A stretch of DNA of 18,803 nucleotides from JBBQBQ01 sp038317685 (GTDB taxonomy: Bacteria; Desulfobacterota; Desulfuromonadia; Desulfuromonadales; DDH964): contig JBBQBQ010000044.1 of NCBI GenBank assembly GCA_038317685.1, positions 1-18,803 on the forward strand, given 5' to 3'. Shown here one piece after another: positions 6,136 to 14,047 of the stretch. The first letter of the stretch is position 1; each line of letters starts with the position of its first letter. The notes beneath the pieces were generated by a model that worked only from the letters and a program-made list of their open reading frames with translations, had not been told where the DNA came from and did no database searches. A program made the position numbers and the translations under genes.

Positions 6136-7833
6136 TCACGAAGCAAGCACCATCTCATTCAAGCCGGCGCCGGCCGGGACCATCGGCAGCACGTTCTCTT
6201 CCCGGGCCACTTTGAACTCCATGATCACCGGGCCGGGAGTCGCAAAGGCCTGCTTGATGACCGACTCGACCTCTTCGGGGGTGGTGGCGCGGAAACCGGT
6301 GGCCCCGTAGGCCTCGGCAAGCTTGACAAAATCGATGGGGAGTTCCATGCAGGTCTGGCTATAGCGCCGGTCGAAAAAGAGCTGCTGCCACTGGCGGACC
6401 ATGCCGAGGAAGTTGTTGTTGAGGATGGCGATCTTGACCGGCAGCCGAAACTGCACCAGCGTCGCCAGTTCCTGCGAATTCATCTGAAAGGAGCCGTCGC
6501 CGGAGATGTCGATCACCTGTCGCTCGGGGAAGGCCGCCTGGGCACCGAGAGCGGCCGGCAAGCCGTAGCCCATAGTGCCGAGTCCGCCTGAGGTGAGGAA
6601 GGTGCGGGGCTGTCGGAATTCGAAAAATTGAGCCGTCCACATCTGGTGTTGGCCGACCTCGGTGGTAATGATCGCATCGCTGTTGGACAATTCCCGCAGC
6701 TTTTCGATGACGAACTGGGGTTTGATGACCTTCTCCGAAAGCTGGTAGGCCATCGGATGCTTGGTTTTCCAGCCGGCGATCTCCTCCCGCCACGGTTCGA
6801 GGCTGGCAACCAATTCCTTGGCCGCCTCGGCCTGCTCGGCGAGATTGGCGATCATCTTCTGCAGAACGTCCTGGAGATCGCCGACGATCGGCAAATCAAC
6901 CCGCACATTCTTTTTGATGGAGGTCGGATCGATGTCGACGTGAATGATCTTGGCGTGGGGAGCGAAGGTGGCGATCTTGCCGGTCACCCGATCATCGAAG
7001 CGGGCGCCGACGGCAATCAGCAAGTCGGCTTCAGTCATCGCCATATTGGCGAAATAGGTTCCGTGCATCCCCAGCATCCCCAGGCTCAGGGGATGGTTGC
7101 GGGGGAAGGAGGACATCGCCATCAGGGTCGTGGTCACCGGCGCCTGGATGGTTTCAGCGAAGCTCAGCAGTTCGGCGCTGGCGTTGGAGAGGGTCACCCC
7201 GCCGCCGACGTAGATGACCGGCTTCTTGGCGGCCAGGATCATCTTCACGGCCTTCTCAATCTGACGCACATTACCGGAGTAATTCGGCTTGTAGCCTCGA
7301 ATCTCCACTGTCTCCGGGTATTCGAACTTGGTGCTCGCCATCTGCACGTCCTTCGGCAGATCGACGAGGACCGGGCCGGGACGACCGGTGCGGGCGATGT
7401 AGAAGGCCTGCTTGAGGATCCGCGCCAGGTCCTTGACGTCCTTGACCAGGTAGTTGTGCTTGGTCACCGGACGGGTAATGCCGATAATGTCCGCCTCCTG
7501 AAAAGCGTCGTTGCCGATCAGGGGGGTCGGCACCTGTCCGGTTATGATCACCATCGGGATCGAATCCATGTAGGCGGTGGCGATCCCGGTAATGGTGTTG
7601 GTCGCCCCCGGTCCGCTGGTGGCGATCGCCACCCCGACCTTGCCGGTCGCCCGCGCATAGCCATCGGCGGCATGGACCGCCGCCTGCTCATGACGAGTCA
7701 GGATGTGTTTGATGGGGTAATCCATCAAATCGTTGTAGATATTGATGACGGTTCCCCCGGGGTAGCCGAAGACAGTCTCCACCCCTTCCAGCAACAGACA
7801 TTCCAGTAAAATCTGAGAACCGGTCTTTTTCAC
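6136..7833 (-). CDS. ilvB: Acetolactate synthase large (catalytic) subunit
   Basis: This ThDP-dependent enzyme joins pyruvate with pyruvate or 2-ketobutyrate, the first common step of valine, leucine and isoleucine synthesis. The product is 565 residues. The catalytic glutamate is at about 49 in RHEQAAVHAADGYARATG. The pyrimidine-binding domain is N-terminal, the central domain holds GARFDDRVTG, and the ThDP/Mg motif GDGSF...NN spans about 445-473. I set the start at GTG 7833 (MKKTGSQIL) because GGAGGAGG lies just upstream. An alternative TTG start five codons earlier would be inside that ribosome binding site. It follows ilvD by only 41 bases, so they are surely cotranscribed. Confidence 0.96.
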   Translation of the reverse strand: MKKTGSQILLECLLLEGVETVFGYPGGTVINIYNDLMDYPIKHILTRHEQAAVHAADGYARATGKVGVAIATSGPGATNTITGIATAYMDSIPMVIITGQVPTPLIGNDAFQEADIIGITRPVTKHNYLVKDVKDLARILKQAFYIARTGRPGPVLVDLPKDVQMASTKFEYPETVEIRGYKPNYSGNVRQIEKAVKMILAAKKPVIYVGGGVTLSNASAELLSFAETIQAPVTTTLMAMSSFPRNHPLSLGMLGMHGTYFANMAMTEADLLIAVGARFDDRVTGKIATFAPHAKIIHVDIDPTSIKKNVRVDLPIVGDLQDVLQKMIANLAEQAEAAKELVASLEPWREEIAGWKTKHPMAYQLSEKVIKPQFVIEKLRELSNSDAIITTEVGQHQMWTAQFFEFRQPRTFLTSGGLGTMGYGLPAALGAQAAFPERQVIDISGDGSFQMNSQELATLVQFRLPVKIAILNNNFLGMVRQWQQLFFDRRYSQTCMELPIDFVKLAEAYGATGFRATTPEEVESVIKQAFATPGPVIMEFKVAREENVLPMVPAGAGLNEMVLAS

Positions 7834-7874
7834 CGAAACCTCCTCCAAACGGTCAATGGTCCATCATCGGATGA

Positions 7875-9539
7875 TCAGGCCTTGGTCACCGCCCCGGTAT
7901 TGGCGGAAGTCACCATGGCGGCATAACGGGCCAGCCAACCGGTGCGAATCTTCGCTTCAGGGCGCTGCCAGCGAGTTCGCCGCTCGGCAAGAATCGCTTC
8001 GCTCACCTGCAGTTCCAGTCGGCGGTTGGGGATGTCGAGAACGATGCTATCACCGTTCTCCACCAGGGCAATGGGCCCGCCTTCCGCCGCCTCCGGAGAG
8101 ATATGGCCGATACAGGGTCCGCGGGTCCCGCCGGAGAAACGGCCATCGGTGATCAGCGCCACGCTGTCGCCGAGGCCGAGCCCCATCAAAGTGGCGGTCG
8201 GCGCCAGCATCTCCCGCATGCCGGGACCGCCCTTCGGGCCTTCGTAGCGGATCACCACCACGTCACCGGCGACGATCATGCCGTCCATCAGCGCCTGCAT
8301 CGCCCCTTCCTCGGAATCGAAGCAGACCGCCCGGCCGGTGAAGTTCATCATCTGCTCCGACACCCCGGACTGTTTGACGACCGCGCCATCCGGTGCGAGG
8401 TTGCCGAAGAGAATGGCGATGCCCCCTTCCGGCCGGATCGGCGCGGAGATCGGATGCACCACTTCTTCATCGACCTTTTCGACACTTGCCACAATCTGGT
8501 GCACCGTAGGGCCGGTCAAGGTCGGGTTGTCGAGGATGCGATCCCGCAACTGGTAAAGGACGGCCGACACCCCGCCGGCGGCATCGAGGTCTTCCATGAA
8601 GTACTTGCCGCCGGGGTTCATGGACGCGAGTTGAGGGGTGGTCCGGCCGAGTTGGTCGAAGAGCTCCAGCGGCAGATCGACTCCAGCTTCCCGGGCCAGA
8701 GCCAGCAGATGGAGGACGGTATTGGAGGAGCCACCCAGGGCCAGATCGACGCGGATGGCATTTTCGAAGGCGGCCCGGGTCAATATCTGACGGGGAGTGA
8801 TGTTGTCCCGAACCAGTTCGACGATCCGCTCTCCCGAGGCAAAGGCGATGCGTCTTTTCAGGGAAGAGACGGCCAGCGCGGTGCCACAACGCACCAGGCT
8901 CATTCCCAGCGTCTCGGTGAGGATCGCCATGGTGTTGGCGGTAAAGAGCCCTTGGCAGGAGCCGGCGGTCGGGCAGGCTTGGTCCTCACACAGCTGTAGT
9001 TCTTTGGCGTCGATCACCCCGGCCTTGTAGCGGGCCATGGCTTCGAAGGTATCGGTGACGAAGGAGAACCGCCGGCCTTCCTCGCCGCGTCCGGCCAACA
9101 TCGGACCGGCGGTGACGACGATGCAGGGGATATCGAGACGTGCCGCGGCCATCAGCATCCCCGGCGTGATCTTGTCGCAGTTGGTGAGGAGCACCAACCC
9201 GTCAAGGCGGTGCGCCTCGGCGACGGACTCGATCATGTCGGCGATCAGTTCCCGGGTCGGCAGGGAGTAGTGCATCCCTTTATGGCCCATGGCGATGCCG
9301 TCGCAGACCCCGGGGATCCCGAAGAAAAAGGAGTAGCCGCCCCCGGTATGGACACCCTTCTCAATAAAGCGTTCCAGGTCCCGCATTCCGGTATGGCCGG
9401 GGATGAGATCGGTGAAGGAGGTGGCGACGCCGATGAACGGGCGTCCCATCTGTTCGCGGGGGAGTCCGGTCCCCATCAACAGGGCACGATGAGGGGTGCG
9501 CTCGAACCCCTGGGTGATGGCGTCGCTGCGTTTACTCAT
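7875..9539 (-). CDS. ilvD: Dihydroxy-acid dehydratase
   Basis: IlvD dehydrates 2,3-dihydroxy-isovalerate and 2,3-dihydroxy-methylvalerate to the 2-keto acids, using an Fe-S cluster. The 554-residue product has the family motifs VATSFTDLIPGH, GIAMGHKGM, NCDKITPGM (C121, and K123 at the site carbamylated in the family) and CPTAGSCQGLFTANTM (C189, C195). It also has an extra cysteine at 79 (GVCDGIAMGH). The PGH position near residue 49 lacks the cysteine found in plant-type [2Fe-2S] enzymes and resembles E. coli IlvD. Cluster type cannot be settled from sequence alone. The start at 9539 has a weak, distant AAGGA. It is the first ilv gene, and a terminator-like hairpin lies about 25 bases before its start. 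Confidence 0.96.
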   Translation of the reverse strand: MSKRSDAITQGFERTPHRALLMGTGLPREQMGRPFIGVATSFTDLIPGHTGMRDLERFIEKGVHTGGGYSFFFGIPGVCDGIAMGHKGMHYSLPTRELIADMIESVAEAHRLDGLVLLTNCDKITPGMLMAAARLDIPCIVVTAGPMLAGRGEEGRRFSFVTDTFEAMARYKAGVIDAKELQLCEDQACPTAGSCQGLFTANTMAILTETLGMSLVRCGTALAVSSLKRRIAFASGERIVELVRDNITPRQILTRAAFENAIRVDLALGGSSNTVLHLLALAREAGVDLPLELFDQLGRTTPQLASMNPGGKYFMEDLDAAGGVSAVLYQLRDRILDNPTLTGPTVHQIVASVEKVDEEVVHPISAPIRPEGGIAILFGNLAPDGAVVKQSGVSEQMMNFTGRAVCFDSEEGAMQALMDGMIVAGDVVVIRYEGPKGGPGMREMLAPTATLMGLGLGDSVALITDGRFSGGTRGPCIGHISPEAAEGGPIALVENGDSIVLDIPNRRLELQVSEAILAERRTRWQRPEAKIRTGWLARYAAMVTSANTGAVTKA

Positions 9540-9563
9540 GACTCGATGTCATCCTTGCGGCAA

Positions 9564-9599
9564 GAGAATAAAGAGACAGGGGCCTTGCAGGCCCCTGTC
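9564..9599 (-). terminator. Terminator/attenuator hairpin in the ilvD leader
   Basis: On the minus strand GACAGGGGCC (9599-9590) and GGCCCCTGTC (9584-9575) form a 10-bp perfect stem with a five-base loop. TCTTTATTCTC (9574-9564) follows, a broken but U-rich tail. It ends about 25 bases before ilvD. It may close the upstream DUF465 transcript or act as an attenuator of ilvD. The duplicated segment at 9656-9664 favours the latter (see findings). Confidence 0.65.
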
Positions 9600-9716
9600 C
9601 GGAAACCTAAGCTTCACTATTCGATCTGAGCCCATCGGCAGAGGTCGAAGCGGGCAGAGACAGGAAAGGGTTCAGACCTGAGCCCGAACCCCCGATCCCG
9701 CAACCACCGCTTCGTT
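9600..9716 (-). promoter_or_regulatory. Possible attenuator leader upstream of ilvD
   Basis: This non-coding stretch lies between the DUF465 gene and the ilvD terminator hairpin. In the minus-strand RNA, TTCCTGTCT (9666-9658) can pair over nine positions (six Watson-Crick, three G-U) with GGACAGGGG (9600-9592), the 5' arm of the terminator. That pairing would break the terminator. An 18-base element reading GGGTTC...GAACCC can also fold. No leader peptide with a ribosome binding site or clustered Ile/Val/Leu codons ahead of the hairpin is visible, so the signal sensed is unknown. Confidence 0.35.
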
Positions 9717-9938
9717 TTAGTGGCGGTAATTGCTGAGTATTCGCTCCATTTCGTCCTTGCCGGCCAGCTTCAGTTTCTGCACCTTCTTCTTTTCAAGTTC
9801 TTCTTCGGGGGTCAGGAAAGGACGGTCTTCGAATTGCCTGAGTTCCTTCTCCAGTAGCCGGTGTTCCTCGAACAGCAAGCGGAAGCGGGCGTTGTTGTCA
9901 AACAACTCCTGAACCAGAGTCTGATCCTTTTCCTCCAT
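9717..9938 (-). CDS. DUF465 / YdcH-like small coiled-coil protein
   Basis: The 73-residue protein is highly charged and mostly helical. The middle section reads FRLLFEEHRLLEKELRQFE, then FLTPEEELEKKKVQKLKLAGKDEM. This pattern, in particular (E)HRxLxxE(L) followed by KKxKLxxKDEM, is typical of the DUF465 (YdcH) family, whose function is unknown. These short proteins form helical hairpins. I set the start at MEEKDQ because AGGAGG lies seven bases upstream. A start six codons earlier would sit on top of the ribosome binding site. It lies between tsaB and ilvD with its own promoter candidate overlapping the tsaB stop. The family assignment comes from pattern memory. Confidence 0.8.
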   Translation of the reverse strand: MEEKDQTLVQELFDNNARFRLLFEEHRLLEKELRQFEDRPFLTPEEELEKKKVQKLKLAGKDEMERILSNYRH

Positions 9939-9986
9939 CGAGCACCTCCTGGGCATAAGTTGGCAAGTAGCAAAAAACGTGATTTT

Positions 9987-10015
9987 AAAATAGCGAAAGG
10001 GGGGGGGCTTGTCAA
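9987..10015 (-). promoter_or_regulatory. Promoter overlapping the tsaB stop, with a 9-base homopolymer in the spacer
   Basis: On the minus strand a perfect -35 TTGACA (10015-10010) contains the tsaB stop codon TGA. It is 17 bases from TATTTT (9992-9987, 4 of 6 matches). The spacer holds nine consecutive Cs (plus-strand Gs 9999-10007). It would drive the DUF465 gene and, by read-through of the hairpin, the ilvDBNC genes. No other promoter of this quality is seen upstream of ilvD. Confidence 0.55.
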
Positions 10016-10728
10016 CTGTCTAGAAGGGCTTCCCGATCCTTGGCAGCCCATTGAATTTCGGCTTCGCTGGCCCGGATATAGACCGGCAACAACTCCCGCG
10101 GAGCGACGCCATGCCCGGCCTGAAAAGCCGCCAGGGCCAAGGGAGCGGCGCTGCCGGCTCTCAGCACATGGCAGACCCAGGGGGCGAAGTGCGCCCGGGG
10201 GCCAAGGCGCTCCTCAATCAGAGTCCGGTAAGCCACCGCTCCGTCACCAAGAAAAAGGACATCTCCGTTGAATTCGTCGAGAAGCCGGCCAGGGGGGATG
10301 ACCCGCTCGGGGGCAACGGGACGAGGCTCCCCTTCCTGCCACTGAAAGAGGCCGGCATAGACTTCCTGCTTGCGGGCATCAAGCAGGACGCAGACCGGCA
10401 GGGAGGTGCAGGGGACCTGGCAGGCCAGGGCTTGCAGCGAAGAGACGCCGATGAGCGGTTTTCCGACGGCCAGGGCCAAGCCCTTGGCCGTCGCCACCCC
10501 GACCCGCAGCCCGGTGAAGGCTCCGGGGCCGACGACCACGGCAATGGCATCGAGCCCGGCCAGGGCCGTTCCGGTATCGTCCAGCAGCTGCTTGATAACC
10601 GGCAGCAACCGGTCCGAGTGGGTGCTTTTCAGGTTCAGGAGCAATTCTCCGACGAGCGACTCGCCAAAAGTCAGCGCCACGCTGCCGGCACCGGTGGCGG
10701 TGTTGATCAGCAGCAGCCGGGGACCCAT
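10012..10728 (-). CDS. tsaB: tRNA threonylcarbamoyladenosine biosynthesis protein TsaB
   Basis: TsaB (formerly YeaZ) is the scaffold partner of TsaD in making t6A37 on ANN-decoding tRNAs. The 238-residue product has the ASKHA-fold N-terminal strand LLLINTAT, the conserved GPGAFTGLRVG near 68-78 and a variable C-terminal half. N9 replaces the aspartate common in LxIDTxT. This is tolerable because TsaB is not the catalytic subunit. I choose ATG 10728 as the start: GGAGG lies six bases upstream, and the ATG overlaps the rseP stop by one base (TGATG), which suggests translational coupling. A GTG one codon earlier is possible. Confidence 0.92.
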   Translation of the reverse strand: MGPRLLLINTATGAGSVALTFGESLVGELLLNLKSTHSDRLLPVIKQLLDDTGTALAGLDAIAVVVGPGAFTGLRVGVATAKGLALAVGKPLIGVSSLQALACQVPCTSLPVCVLLDARKQEVYAGLFQWQEGEPRPVAPERVIPPGRLLDEFNGDVLFLGDGAVAYRTLIEERLGPRAHFAPWVCHVLRAGSAAPLALAAFQAGHGVAPRELLPVYIRASEAEIQWAAKDREALLDS

Positions 10729-12059
10729 CACTGCCCTCCGAACAGGAGCCGCATGATGTCGTTGTAGAAAGCCAGAACCATCAGCATGATCAGCATCACC
10801 AGCCCGATCTGCTGGGCGATTTCCCGGGCCCGCAGGGAGAGGGGCCGGCGCACCACCGCTTCGATGAGATTGAAGAAGAGATGACCCCCGTCGAGAATCG
10901 GTATCGGAAAAAGATTGAGGATGCCGAGCTGGATGCTGAGAAAGGCCAGGACTGAAAGAATGCTGGAGAAGTCGGTCTGGGCGGCCTGTCCGGCGATCTG
11001 CACCACAGTGATCGGCCCGCCGATGTTCTTGGCCGAAACGTGGCCGGCAAAGAGCTTCTGGATGAATACCAGGGTCAGCTGGATCAGCTCGACCGAGCGT
11101 TTGGCCCCCGCCTGAATGGATGCAACGGGACCGAATCGTTTGAAGGCCATTTCCTGCTGGGGCGCGATCCCGATCAGGTAATCATCACCGTTCCCTTCCT
11201 CATGGATCGGCTTGATGGTTACCTCCAGAGGCTGACCGGCCCGTTCCAGATGGAAGGTCTGGGGCTCCCCTTTCCCCTGTTGGATGATCCGCTTCAGATC
11301 GTACCAGGAGGAAACGGGCGTTTCGTCGATGGCGATGATCCGATCCCCGATCTTGACTCCACCCAGTTCGGCGGGCATGCCGGGCGCCAGTCCACCGACG
11401 TCCGCCGCCTGGACCGGAAAGAGGCCGATGGACCCAAGCCCTTCCAGCCCGCCATTGGCCGGGGTCAGGTGCAGCTGCACCGCCTCGCTACCGCGCTGGA
11501 CGGTGACATTCAGGGGACTTCCGGCCTGGGCGACCAGACCCATATTGGCATCAGTCCAACTGCCCACCGCCTCACCGTTGAGGGCAGTCAGGCAGTCCCC
11601 CGGCAAGAATCCGGCCCGCCCGCCGTCCGAATCAGCGGCAACAAAGCCGAGGCAGGCCGGCCGGTCGAGAAAGGCCGGGAGATTGACCCCGACCAGATAG
11701 GCCAGGGGCAGGATCAGAAAGGGGAAGATCAGGTTCATCAACGGCCCCGCGGCGATGATTGCGGTTCGCTGCAGGACCGGTTTGGCGGCAAAGGATCGTG
11801 CCTTATCCTCGGCACTGAGCTCCGCCGACTCCCCCTCTTCACCGCCACCTTCACCAAGCATTTGTACGTAGCCGCCCAAGGGGACGGCGCAGATGAGGTA
11901 CTCGGTCTCCCCCCATTGTTTGGAAAGGAGTTTGGGCCCGAAACCGAGAGAAAATTTCAAGACCTTCACCCCGGACCACTTGGCGACACAGAAGTGGCCG
12001 AACTCATGGATGAAGACCAGGACGCCGAGCATGACGATCCCGGCGATAATGGTGATCAT
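10728..12059 (-). CDS. rseP: Site-2 protease RseP (intramembrane zinc metalloprotease)
   Basis: RseP-type S2P proteases cut transmembrane segments, classically of anti-sigma factors and remnant signal peptides. The 443-residue protein has the zinc site H18-E-F-G-H22 in the first transmembrane helix and the third ligand motif L389-D390-G391 in a C-terminal helix. GPLMN (105-109) follows the membrane-associated region. Two PDZ domains span about 125-200 (FLPGDCLTALNG) and 215-295 (VKIGDRIIAIDE). The two-PDZ layout is that of E. coli RseP. The ATG has GGAGG four bases upstream and lies 11 bases after dxr. In many proteobacteria rseP follows dxr and cdsA, as here. The substrate in this organism is unknown. 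Confidence 0.94.
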   Translation of the reverse strand: MITIIAGIVMLGVLVFIHEFGHFCVAKWSGVKVLKFSLGFGPKLLSKQWGETEYLICAVPLGGYVQMLGEGGGEEGESAELSAEDKARSFAAKPVLQRTAIIAAGPLMNLIFPFLILPLAYLVGVNLPAFLDRPACLGFVAADSDGGRAGFLPGDCLTALNGEAVGSWTDANMGLVAQAGSPLNVTVQRGSEAVQLHLTPANGGLEGLGSIGLFPVQAADVGGLAPGMPAELGGVKIGDRIIAIDETPVSSWYDLKRIIQQGKGEPQTFHLERAGQPLEVTIKPIHEEGNGDDYLIGIAPQQEMAFKRFGPVASIQAGAKRSVELIQLTLVFIQKLFAGHVSAKNIGGPITVVQIAGQAAQTDFSSILSVLAFLSIQLGILNLFPIPILDGGHLFFNLIEAVVRRPLSLRAREIAQQIGLVMLIMLMVLAFYNDIMRLLFGGQ

Positions 12060-12070
12060 GATTCCTCCGC

Positions 12071-13228
12071 TTAGCAGGATTGGGCGATGATTCGCCGCGC
12101 TTCATCCCGGGCCCAGAGATCGGCGCGGAGCACCTCGTCGAGGTGCCTTAAGGGTGCCACCGAATGGCGGTCGAGGGTGCCGTGAATGATCGCCGGGATA
12201 TCGAGAAACTTGATGGTGCCGGCCAGAAAGGCCTCCACCGCCACTTCATTGGCGGCGTTCAGGACCGCCGGAGCACTCCCGCCGGCGGCCAGGGCGGCAT
12301 AAGCCAACTCCAGGCAGGCAAAACGTCCCGGCTCGGGACGTTCGAAGGTCAGTTGCCCCAAGGCGCAAAGATCGAGAGGGGGGAGTCCCAGGGGCAGGCG
12401 CTCGGGATAAGAAAGGGCGTAGGCGATCGGCGTCTTCATGTCGGGGATGCCGAGCTGGGCAATGACCGAACCGTCCTGGTATTCGACCATCGAATGGACG
12501 ATGGACTGCGGATGGATGTGGACGTCGATCCGTTCCCCCGGCAGATCGAAGAGCCAGCGCGCCTCAATGACCTCCAGCCCTTTGTTCATCATGGTTGCCG
12601 AATCGATGGTGATTTTGCGCCCCATCTGCCAATTGGGATGGGCCAGGGCGTCATCGACAGTGACCTGGGCCAACTCCGACAGCCGCCGGGTCCGGAACGG
12701 CCCCCCCGATGCGGTCAGGATCAGTCGCCGGACCTCAAGACGGTTGTGGCCCTGCAGCGATTGGAAGATCGCCGAGTGTTCACTATCGACGGGAAAGAGC
12801 CGCACCCCCCGCCGCGCCACCGCCTCCAGCACCAGGGGACCGGCTGTGACCAGGGTCTCCTTATTGGCCAGCGCCACATCCTTGCCGGCTTCGATAGCGG
12901 CAATGGTCGGGACCAGGCCGGCAGCGCCGACGATGGCCGAAACCACCATGTCAGCCTCGCCCTCGGTGGCGCAGGCGATCAGGCCCTCGATGCCGAAAAG
13001 GATTTCCGGGGAATCGGTTCCCAGTTCCAGGCGCAGCTTAGCGGCATCGCCGGCGGTCATGACGGCCACCCGTTGCGGCCGGAAGCGCCGGATCTGTTCG
13101 GCCAGTCGCGTCAGGTTGTGGCCACCGGTCAGCGCCGTCACCCGAAACCGCTCGGGATAAGCGGCGACGATTTCCAGGGTACTGACGCCGATCGAACCGG
13201 TGGCACCGAGAACGGATAACCTTTTCAT
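12071..13228 (-). CDS. dxr: 1-deoxy-D-xylulose-5-phosphate reductoisomerase
   Basis: Dxr makes 2-C-methyl-D-erythritol 4-phosphate, the committed step of the MEP isoprenoid pathway, using NADPH and a divalent metal. The 385-residue product has the Rossmann motif GATGSIG (8-14), LANKE (120-124), the metal ligands D148 and E150 in VDSEHSAIFQ, ASGGPFR, HPNWQMG (197-203), and NKGLE with the third ligand E219. All catalytic residues are present. The ATG has GAGGA about six bases upstream. It is 18 bases from the cdsA stop and 11 from rseP, so it is part of a tight uppS-cdsA-dxr-rseP-tsaB operon. Confidence 0.97.
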   Translation of the reverse strand: MKRLSVLGATGSIGVSTLEIVAAYPERFRVTALTGGHNLTRLAEQIRRFRPQRVAVMTAGDAAKLRLELGTDSPEILFGIEGLIACATEGEADMVVSAIVGAAGLVPTIAAIEAGKDVALANKETLVTAGPLVLEAVARRGVRLFPVDSEHSAIFQSLQGHNRLEVRRLILTASGGPFRTRRLSELAQVTVDDALAHPNWQMGRKITIDSATMMNKGLEVIEARWLFDLPGERIDVHIHPQSIVHSMVEYQDGSVIAQLGIPDMKTPIAYALSYPERLPLGLPPLDLCALGQLTFERPEPGRFACLELAYAALAAGGSAPAVLNAANEVAVEAFLAGTIKFLDIPAIIHGTLDRHSVAPLRHLDEVLRADLWARDEARRIIAQSC

Positions 13229-13246
13229 GACGGTCCTCGGTGGTGG

Positions 13247-14047
13247 TCAGGGCCCAAAACGAAGCAGGGCATAGTAGAAGGCCGGAGGAAAAACGAAGAG
13301 CAGACTGTCGAGCCGGTCAAGGAGACCGCCGTGCCCGGGGATGATGATCCCGGAATCCTTGACGTTGAAACTGCGCTTGAGCATCGACTCGAAGAGATCC
13401 CCCAACTGCCCGACCCCTCCGAGCACGATCCCCAGAACGACCGCATCGGGAATCGTCAAGGCGGGAAGCAGCCAGGCTTTGGCAAGGAAGGCCCCAGCCA
13501 GGCTTCCGAGAAGACCGCCGATGGCCCCCTCGACGCTCTTTTTGGGGCTGATGGCCGGGTAAAGTTTTCGTTTGCCGAGGGTAATCCCGCTGAAATAGGC
13601 ACACGAGTCACCCATCATGACTACCAGCATGACCAGGAAGACCCATTCCCGGCCATACGGCAATCCTCTCAGCAGCAGCAGATGGGAAAGCAGGAAGGGG
13701 ACATAGAGGAGACCGAGGAGCACCAGTCCGAACTGCGGGGCAACGGTCTCCAGATTCCGGTAACGCAGCAGGAAGAGGATAGCGAGCAGAATTACGCTGA
13801 TGGCCAATGCCGCCAAGCCCCAAGGATGGGGCGCCAGCGCCAGCAGCGGCACCAGTGCCGCGCCGACGGCCACCGCCGCGGTCCGCTCCAAACGACGTCC
13901 CGACGGCAAGCTCATGGCGTAGAATTCATGCAGGGCGCCGCCGCCCACCACCGCCAGCAGGGCCGCGAACCACCCCGTTCCGACTTGCCAGATGAACCAG
14001 ATCAGGAGCGGAAGGAGAATCAGCCCGGTCAGGATGCGCTGTCTAAT
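13247..14047 (-). CDS. cdsA: Phosphatidate cytidylyltransferase, with an apparent ATT start
   Basis: CdsA makes CDP-diacylglycerol from CTP and phosphatidate, the branch point of phospholipid synthesis. The protein is hydrophobic throughout. It has SPKKSVEGAIGG and the family signature SFNVKDSGIIIPGHGGLLDRLDS near the C-terminus. The first usable ATG, GTG or TTG (GTG at 13951) would delete the first membrane helix. The frame continues upstream through RQRILTGLILLPLLI, a typical CdsA N-terminus. No standard start codon occurs between a TGA near 14094 and 13951. I therefore place the start at ATT 14047, which has GGAGG six bases upstream and overlaps the uppS stop (ATTAG). The product is 266 residues. 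CTG codons at 14032 or further in are alternatives. Confidence 0.88.
   Translation of the reverse strand: MRQRILTGLILLPLLIWFIWQVGTGWFAALLAVVGGGALHEFYAMSLPSGRRLERTAAVAVGAALVPLLALAPHPWGLAALAISVILLAILFLLRYRNLETVAPQFGLVLLGLLYVPFLLSHLLLLRGLPYGREWVFLVMLVVMMGDSCAYFSGITLGKRKLYPAISPKKSVEGAIGGLLGSLAGAFLAKAWLLPALTIPDAVVLGIVLGGVGQLGDLFESMLKRSFNVKDSGIIIPGHGGLLDRLDSLLFVFPPAFYYALLRFGP

Noticed and set aside
9552..9638. Possible ilv leader peptide on the minus strand (ATGGGCTCAGATCG..., ending in a Leu/Phe/Ile/Leu/Leu run)
   Set aside because: There is no Shine-Dalgarno, and the branched-chain codons come after the terminator hairpin, not before it, so classical ribosome-stalling attenuation would not work.
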